Positions 43,752 through 51,399 of a stretch of DNA of 64,000 nt are shown one piece after another (the first letter of the stretch is position 1; each line of letters starts with the position of its first letter). The position numbers and the translations under genes were made by a program. The notes beneath the pieces are model-generated. The model was not told where the DNA came from. It saw only the letters and a program-made list of their open reading frames with translations, and searched no databases. This DNA is from Ensifer adhaerens (GTDB taxonomy: Bacteria; Pseudomonadota; Alphaproteobacteria; Rhizobiales; Rhizobiaceae). The stretch covers positions 992,001-1,056,000 of the forward strand of contig NZ_LAZS01000005.1 of the NCBI RefSeq assembly GCF_002007205.1, read 5' to 3'.

Positions 43752-44295
43752 GAAAATTGTGGTGGCATTTGAAGCGAATGGTGCCGCCGTGGAAGTTCGC
43801 CTGACGGAAGATGCTTTGAGATTGATCCGTAAGGAGGCCCTCGCATCGATCGACAAGGAGACCGGAGGGATTCTTATTGGACGGTACGAGAGCGATGGCA
43901 ACCTGGCAGTCGTTACCGCAGCGACTGAAAGCCCCGGGGACTCCAGTTCTGGACGGGCGTGGTTTCAGCGGGGCATGAAAGGTTTGACGGCGAAACTTCG
44001 CGCCCGATGGCCCCACGGTGAATACTATCTCGGCGAGTGGCACTCTCATCCCGGCGGCGCTCCTGATCCAAGCAGCGACGACATCCGGGGAATGCGCTCG
44101 ATTTCAATCGACATCAGCTATAAGTGTCCGAAACCGATTATGATCATTGCTGGCACGTCAGGCACGTCCATTCGCATATCGGTGAGTGTTCTGGAGAACG
44201 GTCGACTTCTCAGACTTCGACCAAGAGTGCCGCCCACTGGCAGCGGGACCGATCGCTCGATCATTCCCGGCAGCAAGATCAAGGGTGATCTCTGA
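43744..44295 (+). CDS. cap3: CBASS Cap3: JAB/JAMM deconjugating protease
   Basis: The 183-aa JAMM metalloprotease has the full zinc motif: Glu39 (KETGGILIG) and H100-S-H102-P-x6-S110-x2-D113 (EWHSHPGGAPDPSSDD). In type II CBASS, Cap3 cuts the bond made by Cap2 and so antagonises or recycles CD-NTase conjugation (established). The start overlaps the cap2 stop by 8 bp, a typical coupling arrangement. The C-terminal 25 residues (RPRVPPTGSGTDRSIIPG) look disordered. It ends the four-gene operon. No transmembrane or phospholipase effector is present besides Cap4. Confidence 0.92.
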   Translation: MAEKIVVAFEANGAAVEVRLTEDALRLIRKEALASIDKETGGILIGRYESDGNLAVVTAATESPGDSSSGRAWFQRGMKGLTAKLRARWPHGEYYLGEWHSHPGGAPDPSSDDIRGMRSISIDISYKCPKPIMIIAGTSGTSIRISVSVLENGRLLRLRPRVPPTGSGTDRSIIPGSKIKGDL

Positions 44296-44326
44296 TTTCG
44301 CCGCGCGCCAAAGGCCGGGAAGTCTT

Positions 44327-44637
44327 TCATGCGCCGATTTCTTGGTACTTGGTCTTCAAGAAGCGATAGCTCTTGGTGAACGTTGCGACGACATTTTGGA
44401 TGAGTTCTGCGTACCAAGCCTCCTCTGCATAGCGCTCGATACGTTCCACGTTCAGCGTACGAATGTATTGCTGGCCGTCGACGAAGGGGATGCGCGTCAG
44501 GAGTTGCCTGCCGACAATCCGAACCTCAATCCTGCCATTGCTTTCAGAAATGATCTCGCACTCGTCGCCCCAGTAATACTGGGCTTCGGAGCATCCTGCC
44601 TCGGAAGATTGACAATATCATCATCGATGTATGGCAT
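44327..44637 (-). pseudogene. Small gene interrupted by a -1 frameshift
   Basis: An ATG at 44637 with an excellent GGGGGAGA site opens a frame MPYIDDDIVNLPRQDAPKP that is soon out of phase. Shifting by -1 at about 44577-44580 (AAGCCCAG) gives a long, protein-like continuation: QYYWGDECEIISESNGRIEV, VRIVGRQLLTRIPFVDGQQY, IERYAEEAWYAELIQNVVAT, ending KTKYQEIGA at a TGA at 44327. The second part has no start codon of its own near its beginning. Together they would encode about 103 aa. I do not recognise the family. It is either a gene with a one-base deletion, a programmed -1 shift, or a sequencing error. It is last in the minus-strand unit that includes the EEP-type protein. Confidence 0.6.
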
Positions 44638-44729
44638 TCCATTCTCCCCCGAGCACGAAACGAGACACACATTATAGTAGCAGTTCGCTTTTCAAGGGGG
44701 CGGCTCGACGGGACTAGAGAGGTCGCTCG

Positions 44730-45422
44730 CTAGTACCCTTTCAAGCTTCGAGTTGCCTGGGCCACTAGGACGTCGAGCTCTTCCTTCGAAACAGTGGCCT
44801 TCACGGTTCCAACAAATGGTATTGTCACGACAAAGCTTTCATTCAGTGGCTCGACCACACGTTTGTTCCGATCACGCAGATTCTCGAGCGTCGTATCGCT
44901 TATGTGACCGCTTATCCCAAACATGGAGACGCTCGAAACCTGTCCGTCAGTGGTATTGAAAAGGGGGCCAATTTCAATTGGTCGAGCGGACTGCACCTTC
45001 GTATCGCCTTCTGGACGAGCAACGGCGCCTGCAGCTATGGCCTCTTCGGCGAGTGTCCTAATCAATGACTTCGACGAAGGTTCGGCAAAAATCTTCTGCA
45101 ACGCTTTCGTCAGAGTGGCTTTGGATTCGCATCTTTTCAGCCGCATGTCCGCGAGGTGATACGTCTCCACGACTACCGGATAACCTCCGTCAGCCGAGCG
45201 GATGATAAGGAACTCGTAGGCCTTGCTCGGCTGATCCACAGGTTCGATGTAAAGCGACCAGGCGCGCGCGGGTCTGAATGATCGATCGCGTACTCGTCCG
45301 ACAACCAACCCGCCCGTGATCGTGGAAAGCCCTATCGCTTGAATTTCGAGAATCGTTTCGATCGCGTTTGGAGTTGCGCCGGACATCTCCTCCAGGAGAT
45401 CGTTGGGCCAGAGATTTTCCAT
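44730..45422 (-). CDS. Uncharacterised protein in the defence island
   Basis: The 230-aa protein is not recognised. The N-terminal half alternates strands (ETILEIQAIGLSTITGGLVV, ARAWSLYIEPVDQPSKAYEF, GYPVVVETYHLADMRL). A helical stretch follows (LTKALQKIFAEPSSKSLIRT). The C-terminal half has another beta-rich part with FNTTDGQVSSVSMFGISGHI and the end FVVTIPFVGTVKATVSKEEL. No signal peptide or membrane segment is seen. It lies 12 bp after the EEP-type gene on the same strand, so the two are almost certainly co-transcribed. Base composition is lower in GC than in the core genes. A role in defence is only suggested by location. Confidence 0.75.
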   Translation of the reverse strand: MENLWPNDLLEEMSGATPNAIETILEIQAIGLSTITGGLVVGRVRDRSFRPARAWSLYIEPVDQPSKAYEFLIIRSADGGYPVVVETYHLADMRLKRCESKATLTKALQKIFAEPSSKSLIRTLAEEAIAAGAVARPEGDTKVQSARPIEIGPLFNTTDGQVSSVSMFGISGHISDTTLENLRDRNKRVVEPLNESFVVTIPFVGTVKATVSKEELDVLVAQATRSLKGY

Positions 45423-45434
45423 GTTTCCCGCCTC

Positions 45435-46304
45435 TTAGATTGCGAGTGAAATAGTTATGGGCAGGTGATCAGAGAAACGAGTGTCAATTCCTCCCTGAGA
45501 TGTGAGCAGGTTGAAGGCACCCGCAGTCGTCATTACCCGTGCCGACCCCGTAACGACACTATCCACAAGTTCTGGTCGGACCAACACCTGATCGTATAGA
45601 TGCCAGAAGATCGCGCTGTTGTCGTAGCGTTTGTAGAACGAGCCAGGCTGCTGATCTGAGCGTCGGCTTCCCAAAATCTCCCACATCGGGTTGAAGAAGT
45701 AGTTGTGCTTTTGGGCACGAACGGTGCGCGTCCCTCGCGCCGCAGTTTTGCAGGCAGCGGCGTTGAGCGTCGTAGGAGCGGTCATGCCCGGGCTGTAGGG
45801 AGGCATATTGAAGTCTCCGATAGCGATCGTGGCCGAGTTGGAACGCACACGCTCCCGCTCATCTACGGCCTCGCGAAGTTCACGCGCCACCCCTGTGTGC
45901 AAGACGGATGCGTCATCCGAGTTCATTGGTGACATCAAGTGGACGAACCACAGCTCGTAGGGCGAGATCTCATTTTGACCATTTACCCTGCTGACCGTGG
46001 TTGGGAGACACCCGCAGGTCTCGCCTGAGTATGAGAGCGTTCCCTGATTAATGGTACCGACGGTTACAAACCGTTGGGACAGGGATCGTTGACACCACCA
46101 TTGGTGCCCGGTCGCCTGGAGGTTCAGTTGCTGTTGCAACTGGCTTACATCCAGGGTACCCGGCTCTCCCAGACAAAGAAGGACGTCGCCGTCAGGACCC
46201 GATAAGTCTTGATCCGTTGCGAGCGCGACTGCGAGTGCCACGACGCCATCCATAACATTTGCGCCTCGCGATTTATGGATATTCCAAAAGGCTATAGCCA
46301 ACAT
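45435..46304 (-). CDS. Endonuclease/exonuclease/phosphatase-fold protein
   Basis: The 289-aa protein from ATG 46304 (an ATG at 46337 would add 11 residues) carries all the sequence marks of the EEP superfamily. These are AFWNIHKS at the start (catalytic Asn), a Glu in LCLGEPG, His in LWFVHLMSP, Asp-x-Asn in AIGDFNMPPYS, and the final Ser-Asp-His in TRFSDHLPITISLAI. EEP enzymes are metal-dependent phosphodiesterases acting on DNA, RNA, nucleotides or lipids (family knowledge), so it is probably catalytically active. No membrane segment is seen. It is first of a two- or three-gene minus-strand unit with an uncharacterised protein and a frameshifted small gene, and divergent from a HEPN-motif gene. 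I know no described defence system with this set. Confidence 0.82.
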   Translation of the reverse strand: MLAIAFWNIHKSRGANVMDGVVALAVALATDQDLSGPDGDVLLCLGEPGTLDVSQLQQQLNLQATGHQWWCQRSLSQRFVTVGTINQGTLSYSGETCGCLPTTVSRVNGQNEISPYELWFVHLMSPMNSDDASVLHTGVARELREAVDERERVRSNSATIAIGDFNMPPYSPGMTAPTTLNAAACKTAARGTRTVRAQKHNYFFNPMWEILGSRRSDQQPGSFYKRYDNSAIFWHLYDQVLVRPELVDSVVTGSARVMTTAGAFNLLTSQGGIDTRFSDHLPITISLAI

Positions 46305-46540
46305 TCGTATCAATGATCCCGCCACCCGTATCGGCAATGCATACCGCTATAGTTGCAATACTAGGTTAACCCGAGCGAAGTGCGAAAAGATTTGGCCGCT
46401 CGACGATGCCACCTTCAAGCAGACGGGGCTCTTGGGGTCAGAAGTCCCCAAGGTACACAATCCGAACAACTGCCCCTTAACCCTACTCGCTAAGGTGACG
46501 TTGACGCCCTTCGTCTACGACGCCTGTAAGAAAAGGAAGG

Positions 46541-48163
46541 GTGACCATGACTTCAACAACTGCAGATCGCGAGAAGAGTCTCTTCAATAGGGACGAAATG
46601 CTCCTTCAGGTGCACAACGAGCGGTCTCGAGTCCTGTTCAGGGAGGCGCTCGACAGCTTCAATGCCGGCGCGCATCGTGCGTCCGTTGTGATGATGTCAT
46701 GCGCAGTCTTCGAGGACCTCAGGTTGAAGGCGGCAAATCAGGCTCATTTTGACAAAACGGCTGAATATCTCAGCGAAGAGCTTGAAGGTAAGCGCAAGGA
46801 GCAGCGCTCGTACGAGCAAGACGTGCTGAAACTCACGGACAAATATGATCCGCTGGATAGCGATCACAAGCGTTACCTGAAGCAGTTGCTGGAATCTCGC
46901 AACCAGGCCGCTCATGGATCTGGAGCCCACATAGATGAGGGCGAAGCGCGGAGAATGATCCAGACGGGATTCGATCTATTCCTGTCCATCAAATTCCCAT
47001 GGGGCAATCACGGCATTGAAGAATTGATCGCACGGATGTCGGACGTCGATATGTATCCGGCTGCACTTCCCTATGATCACGAACACACGACACGTCATGA
47101 AATTGAACTTCGCGATCCCAGAATTCACTGGAAGATGTTTAATAAGATCGGCGAACAACTGGGCACCGCGAGTCCGCGTTTTCATCGGAATGCGGCGATC
47201 TTCCTATATTGGACTGCCTCGTTCCAGGAGTGCCAGTTCCAAAAATATCTTTCACTTGCGCTCCTCGAGAACCGGTCGCTTCCGTCTGACAGCGCGTGGC
47301 TGATCGATGTGCTCGGCGCGGATCCCGCCATACTCAACCAGCACTCGAAGAAGTCAGAAGGCGCCGTGGATGCTTCGATCGCCGCGATCATTCATCAACT
47401 TCCTTCGGAAGAAGAAGACAGGATTCTGGCACTTGAGACCGTCTTCCAGTGGCTGTTGACGGCGGCAGATGGCGAGGCACCGAGATTGCGGCTGACGATG
47501 GAGGCAGCATTGAAAAAGCTGCTGGTGGGCCCCTCTTTTCATGCCGGCCTCAGCACGAAGCATAAGCACCGCGCGCTCGCGCAGCGTGTCCTGATCAGCA
47601 GTACATTTGACCACGATACGGCCGAAGAACTCGTTGCCGCAATGTACGAGCGTTGGGAAGAAGGTCATGAAACCTTCTTCAGTCGAATGCTCGACGGTGA
47701 TGTTGCATTCAGTCTCGTGATGAATCTTTCCAGAGCCGGACTCGAAGGTAAACCGCGTTGTTCAGGACTGTCGGCGACCGGTTTCGGCCCGTTGCCCGGA
47801 ATCCGGAAGAAGGCAATCGATTTCCTCGGTTCGGATCCGGACAGGGCTGACATGATGCTGGAAGACTACGAGTGGTATGGGTACTCCCACAACGATTTCT
47901 TCGAGCAGTTTCTTAAGCTGTCACCGCAAGATCAGGCGCGCGACTGGGGTCAGGAAGTGGACCAGATCCACGACGATGACGGCCGTCCAAATCGACCGTT
48001 CGGCTTCAGGAAGAAAACAGTCAGCGCTTCCGAGCCGAAAGAGTCACGCCATATTCAAACGGATCCTGCTGAGAAACCTTCTTTGGATGCGGTCGATCCC
48101 TCCGGGTCAGCCACAGCCAAAGTTGCTCCTTCGCAGTCGGCTGCCGAGAAGCTGGTGCGCTAG
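46541..48163 (+). CDS. HEPN-motif protein of unknown function
   Basis: The 540-aa protein has an N-terminal helical domain (about residues 20-150) that looks like a HEPN domain. Helices such as RSRVLFREALDSFNAGAHRA and SVVMMSCAVFEDLRLKAANQ are followed by the R-x4-H motif in LESRNQAAHGSG (Arg120, Asn121, His125). This motif is the active site of HEPN ribonucleases (family knowledge). The middle and C-terminal parts are helical and unrecognised; the last 60 residues are polar and probably disordered. Similar domains occur in DUF4145-like proteins. The 3' end overlaps by 143 bp the 3' end of a convergent gene. The ATG is preceded by AAGGAAGG. RNase activity as a defence effector is a reasonable but untested inference. 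Confidence 0.78.
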   Translation: MTMTSTTADREKSLFNRDEMLLQVHNERSRVLFREALDSFNAGAHRASVVMMSCAVFEDLRLKAANQAHFDKTAEYLSEELEGKRKEQRSYEQDVLKLTDKYDPLDSDHKRYLKQLLESRNQAAHGSGAHIDEGEARRMIQTGFDLFLSIKFPWGNHGIEELIARMSDVDMYPAALPYDHEHTTRHEIELRDPRIHWKMFNKIGEQLGTASPRFHRNAAIFLYWTASFQECQFQKYLSLALLENRSLPSDSAWLIDVLGADPAILNQHSKKSEGAVDASIAAIIHQLPSEEEDRILALETVFQWLLTAADGEAPRLRLTMEAALKKLLVGPSFHAGLSTKHKHRALAQRVLISSTFDHDTAEELVAAMYERWEEGHETFFSRMLDGDVAFSLVMNLSRAGLEGKPRCSGLSATGFGPLPGIRKKAIDFLGSDPDRADMMLEDYEWYGYSHNDFFEQFLKLSPQDQARDWGQEVDQIHDDDGRPNRPFGFRKKTVSASEPKESRHIQTDPAEKPSLDAVDPSGSATAKVAPSQSAAEKLVR

Positions 48164-48986
48164 CGCTGCGCTTGTAGTGCCGATAGACTGGATCCAATTC
48201 GCTGGTGCACTCGCGGCCCTTTTCGTCCAGGATTGACCGAACCTGATGGGGCGGATTCCTGCCTTCGGCAAGATCGGCCTCATCGACAAGATGGCGACGC
48301 TCAAGAAGTCGCGTCCTCAGTGCCTCATTGTACTCCAAGGTCGAAAATCCCAACGTCAGCGCATCTTTTATGGACATCGACTCCAGCCCGATCTCTGCAA
48401 GGTTATGGCCGCTGGTAAAGACCTTTCCCGCGTTGTTGTCGCGGAGGCGGAATTCCGCCTGAAAACGGTCGTCAGGCATCGATGAGCCTTCGGCAAGCTC
48501 GCTCTCGACCCAGCCAATGACCTCATAACGCTCGAATTGACTCTCCTTGGGATACGGAACTCGCCGCAGCGGATCCCACTCTGAAGCCCAGTCTTCGCAT
48601 CCTTGCCTTTCCCAGGCGTCGTACGCGTTACGGGGAGGAAGTTGCTCGATGCCCAGCTCCCTCTCCGATTGAAGATAGTGCTCGGCAAGCATCTGACGGC
48701 GAAGTCCTGCCTGGTATTCGGAAGTGTTGAATCCGAGCGTTAGCGCGTCCTCAAGTTTCAACTCTTGGAATCCCGAGTAGGCAAAAGGCTTGCATTCAAT
48801 CAAGTTGCCGTTGACGTCACGAAGCAGGTACGGAGCTTGCAGACGATCCCTTACCGAGGACACGATCGATCCATCTTCTCCCAGCCATCCGACAATGTCC
48901 CCCACGAACGCGAATTCCTTGTCCGTCCAGTACCTCCACCTATTGATATATACGTCTTCGCCATTCACCGTTATGACATTGGACAT
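48021..48986 (-). CDS. Protein with two copies of an unrecognised domain
   Basis: The 321-aa product starts at ATG 48986 with GGAGGTGG ahead of it. It consists of two repeats of about 115 residues. Copy 1 (about 27-140) has YLLRDVNGN, KLEDALTLGFNTSEYQAGLR, LPPRNAYDAWERQGCEDWAS and EWDPL. Copy 2 (about 154-268) has FRLRDNNAG, SIKDALTLGFSTLEYNEALR, NPPHQVRSILDEKGRECTSE and LDPV. The shared core ALTLGF-x-T-x-EY-x-x-x-LR is very clear, and each copy has a Cys at the same place. A polar basic tail follows. I do not know the family. Its 3' 143 bp lies antisense to the end of the HEPN gene, so the tails of both proteins are encoded by the same DNA. Function unknown. Confidence 0.7.
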   Translation of the reverse strand: MSNVITVNGEDVYINRWRYWTDKEFAFVGDIVGWLGEDGSIVSSVRDRLQAPYLLRDVNGNLIECKPFAYSGFQELKLEDALTLGFNTSEYQAGLRRQMLAEHYLQSERELGIEQLPPRNAYDAWERQGCEDWASEWDPLRRVPYPKESQFERYEVIGWVESELAEGSSMPDDRFQAEFRLRDNNAGKVFTSGHNLAEIGLESMSIKDALTLGFSTLEYNEALRTRLLERRHLVDEADLAEGRNPPHQVRSILDEKGRECTSELDPVYRHYKRSASAPASRQPTAKEQLWLWLTRRDRPHPKKVSQQDPFEYGVTLSARKR

Positions 48987-49055
48987 TCCGACCACCTCCA
49001 TGTTCCGAAGATGATTTTCTGCCGGCGTGCATGGCAACAGTGCTGGCGCACCGCT

Positions 49056-49313
49056 TCAAGGAGATTGACCCAATCTCGTGGAGGACAAGAGCTGGGTGTT
49101 GGCGGATCCTCGATGACGGAGGATCTGAGGTAGCACTGGGCGGTCGCGCAGGAATTCCGCGTAGGAAGCGGCGACTTCGAGCAATCTCCACCCTGAACCG
49201 TCATCGGCGATCACGGCAACGCCGCTCGGCTCGCCCTCAGTCCAGGCTGCGTCGAGGCCTAGTACAACCCTCACCAACCTCTCCTTCCAGTCCTTCAGCG
49301 ACCCGCCTTCCAT
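49056..49313 (-). pseudogene. Truncated DUF429 (RNase H-like) remnant
   Basis: The 85-aa open frame begins MEGGSLKDWKERLVRVVLGL and continues DAAWTEGEPSGVAVIADDGS and GWRLLEVAASYAEFL. This is the N-terminal strand and first active-site Asp region of DUF429 proteins (predicted RNase H-fold nucleases, normally about 230-270 aa). After residue 55 the similarity stops and the frame runs out soon after. It therefore looks like a 5' fragment left after deletion or insertion. It is divergent from the HNH-RecQ gene and antisense to the unused upstream extension of that frame. Confidence 0.55.
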
Positions 49314-49354
49314 TACAGCGGGTTCGGTTACCCTTTCTCAGCGACTTTCGGTCA

Positions 49355-51064
49355 ATGTCGTGGCCGAAGGCAACCAATGACGAGCAATGTCACGTGGGAA
49401 ATTGGGAAGATACCCGTCAACTTGTTCTTGCAAGGGATGGATACAAGTGCGTCTCGTGCTCTGTGACGGTAAAGTCGCGGGATGCCGACGTGCATCATCT
49501 CCTGCCCAGGTCCATGGGCGGCTCGGACGAGCTCTCGAACCTGGTGACGTTGTGCGACGGCTGCCATGCTGCTCACCATCCCAATCTGGCGGGAGGACTC
49601 GCACGGAGAGCGATCGAGCGCTGGGCGATGCGACTGGCACGCTGGCTCGACCGTGACGCGCGGTCGCTTGATGCAGAAATGAGTCTTGGGCCCGTCCTTC
49701 GCCTATTCGGCATCTCCCACTTCCGCGGAGGTCAACTCCCGATAGTCTTGGCAGCGCTCGCAGGAAAGTCGGTCCTGGTCGTCAGTCCTACAGGATCCGG
49801 AAAGTCGCTCTGCTTTCAGATCCCGGCTCTTGTTCGTCGAGGCGTTACCATCGTCGTCAGCCCCCTCAAGACGCTCATGAGTGATCAGGTGTCAGGCCTC
49901 CTTCGCAGGAAGATTCCCGCGACCTTCATCAACAGCGCCCTCAGCATGGAGGAGAAGACAATCCGCTATTCGCTTGTCGAGGCGAATGCCCTGAAATTCC
50001 TGTATGTGGCCCCTGAACGGTTTTTCGTTCGTCGGAGGAACGAGCGTGAGACCTTGGCGGAAAGTCGACCTGACTTCCTTGTTATTGACGAGGCGCATTG
50101 CGTCGACCAGTGGGGCCGTGATTTCCGTCCGGAGTACGGCCGCCTCGCGGAGGTGCGTTCCACGCTCGGCTCTCCTCCGGTTTTGGCCTTCACCGCCACC
50201 GCGGGTCGGGAGATGCAGAAGCGGATTCTTTCATCACTGGGAATCGAGGACGCACAGGTCTTCGTCAGAGGCGTGGACCGGCCCAACATCGCAATGATCC
50301 GCTGGGCAGCCACTCGCCCGGCACGTCACCACGAAATCGCATCGCTCCTGCGACTGCCCGTGTTCGCTGGACGCAAGGTTATGATTTTCGTGCCCACGGC
50401 CCGCATCGGTCTGGAGCTGCAGACCGATCTCGAGAACAATGGACTCCAGGTCCCGTTCTATCACTCGAAGTTGGGCACGGATTGGGATCGTCAGGAACTG
50501 CTCAAGCGCTTCCAGGGCGAAAGCCGGCCGGTCGTGAACCACATCATTTGCACGAACGCCTTCGGAATGGGACTGGACGTACCAGATGTACGCTTGGTCA
50601 TCCATTGGCAGCAGCCTGCATCGGTCGAGGATTACCTGCAGGAGTTCGGCCGGGCGGGCCGTGACGGCAGGCAAGCCGTAGCAGTGACGTTCACAGAAGG
50701 CGCCCGTGGTGCCGGACGAGATGTCGGGTTGCTGCGTTTCATGGCGGAGAAGACAGCTAATGGGTCAGGACTGGACGAGCAGGCAGCTCGATCGATGCTT
50801 CGGCAGCGCTTCTCGCAGATCGAGGACTTGAGCAGCCTACTCGACTCCAAGAAGTGCTTCCGGGCGGCGCTGGTCGAGTATTTCGAAGGGCCGAAAGTTC
50901 ATCTGCGACCAAGTCTTGGCGTGAGAATCCTGAACTGGGCTTTCAGCAAGGAGACGGCGCCGCGGCCGTTCAAGTATTGCTGTGACTCCTGCGCTGGCCT
51001 GGATCGACGCTATGAAGCGCTCCCGGATTACGTGACATCGGTATTCGTGCGAGCCAGCCGCTGA
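49355..51064 (+). CDS. HNH nuclease fused to RecQ-type helicase
   Basis: From ATG 49355 the product is 569 aa. An HNH domain occupies residues 16-76: Cys32-x2-Cys35, His47-His48 (VHHLLPRSMGGSDELSNL), Asn62, Cys67-x2-Cys70 and His74. A RecQ-family SF2 helicase follows: Walker A SPTGSGKSLCFQIP near residue 148, DEAH box (VIDEAHCVDQWGRDFRPEY) near 245, motif III FTATAG, and motif VI EFGRAGRDGRQ near 431. A shortened RecQ zinc region (CFRAALVEYFEG then YCCDSCAG) closes the protein; no HRDC domain is present. The open frame extends 108 codons upstream, but that part is antisense to the DUF429 remnant and Arg/Ser-rich nonsense. An unwinding nuclease for invader DNA is likely; I know no characterised equal. 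Confidence 0.85.
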   Translation: MSWPKATNDEQCHVGNWEDTRQLVLARDGYKCVSCSVTVKSRDADVHHLLPRSMGGSDELSNLVTLCDGCHAAHHPNLAGGLARRAIERWAMRLARWLDRDARSLDAEMSLGPVLRLFGISHFRGGQLPIVLAALAGKSVLVVSPTGSGKSLCFQIPALVRRGVTIVVSPLKTLMSDQVSGLLRRKIPATFINSALSMEEKTIRYSLVEANALKFLYVAPERFFVRRRNERETLAESRPDFLVIDEAHCVDQWGRDFRPEYGRLAEVRSTLGSPPVLAFTATAGREMQKRILSSLGIEDAQVFVRGVDRPNIAMIRWAATRPARHHEIASLLRLPVFAGRKVMIFVPTARIGLELQTDLENNGLQVPFYHSKLGTDWDRQELLKRFQGESRPVVNHIICTNAFGMGLDVPDVRLVIHWQQPASVEDYLQEFGRAGRDGRQAVAVTFTEGARGAGRDVGLLRFMAEKTANGSGLDEQAARSMLRQRFSQIEDLSSLLDSKKCFRAALVEYFEGPKVHLRPSLGVRILNWAFSKETAPRPFKYCCDSCAGLDRRYEALPDYVTSVFVRASR

Positions 51065-51093
51065 AATCACCGGAAACACTCCGCTATCCTTGC

Positions 51094-51294
51094 TCACTGA
51101 TCATCAGCACTACGCGAGCGGACCTTCTGCATCGTACGCCTTTGCGGCAGGGCAAGCTGGTTATGTCCTAACCAGAAGAGACGGTAGCGTTCGCAGTAAT
51201 GATCGTTGATCCGCCTGTTTGGGGATCGGCGATCAAGCATCCACGCAATGACCCCGATCAGCATCAGTAAAAAGGCGGCAATCACGAGCTTCAA
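51094..51294 (-). CDS. Possible small membrane protein
   Basis: The 66-aa open frame starts with TTG at 51294. The first 20 residues, KLVIAAFLLMLIGVIAWML, form a convincing single membrane segment. A polar, basic remainder (RRSPNRRINDHYCERYRLFW) follows. There is no good ribosome site and no family is recognised. It fills most of the 335-bp gap between the HNH-RecQ and vsr genes on the opposite strand. It may be real or chance. Confidence 0.3.
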   Translation of the reverse strand: MKLVIAAFLLMLIGVIAWMLDRRSPNRRINDHYCERYRLFWLGHNQLALPQRRTMQKVRSRSADDQ

Positions 51295-51399
51295 CGCCGC
51301 GAAAACCGCTGTTTGACAACCCGTGCCAACTCATACCCCCATTTGGATCTCACGCGGCCTCGCCATCATCCCGCCACCGAGATTGCATATGGGCAACTC

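Noticed and set aside
44186-44677. 163-codon plus-strand ORF after cap3
   Set aside because: It is the antisense shadow of the frameshifted minus-strand small gene, which has a strong ribosome site.
49031-49354. N-terminal extension of the HNH-RecQ frame
   Set aside because: It is antisense to the DUF429 remnant and consists of Arg/Ser/Pro-rich sequence; the ATG at 49355 directly precedes the HNH domain.
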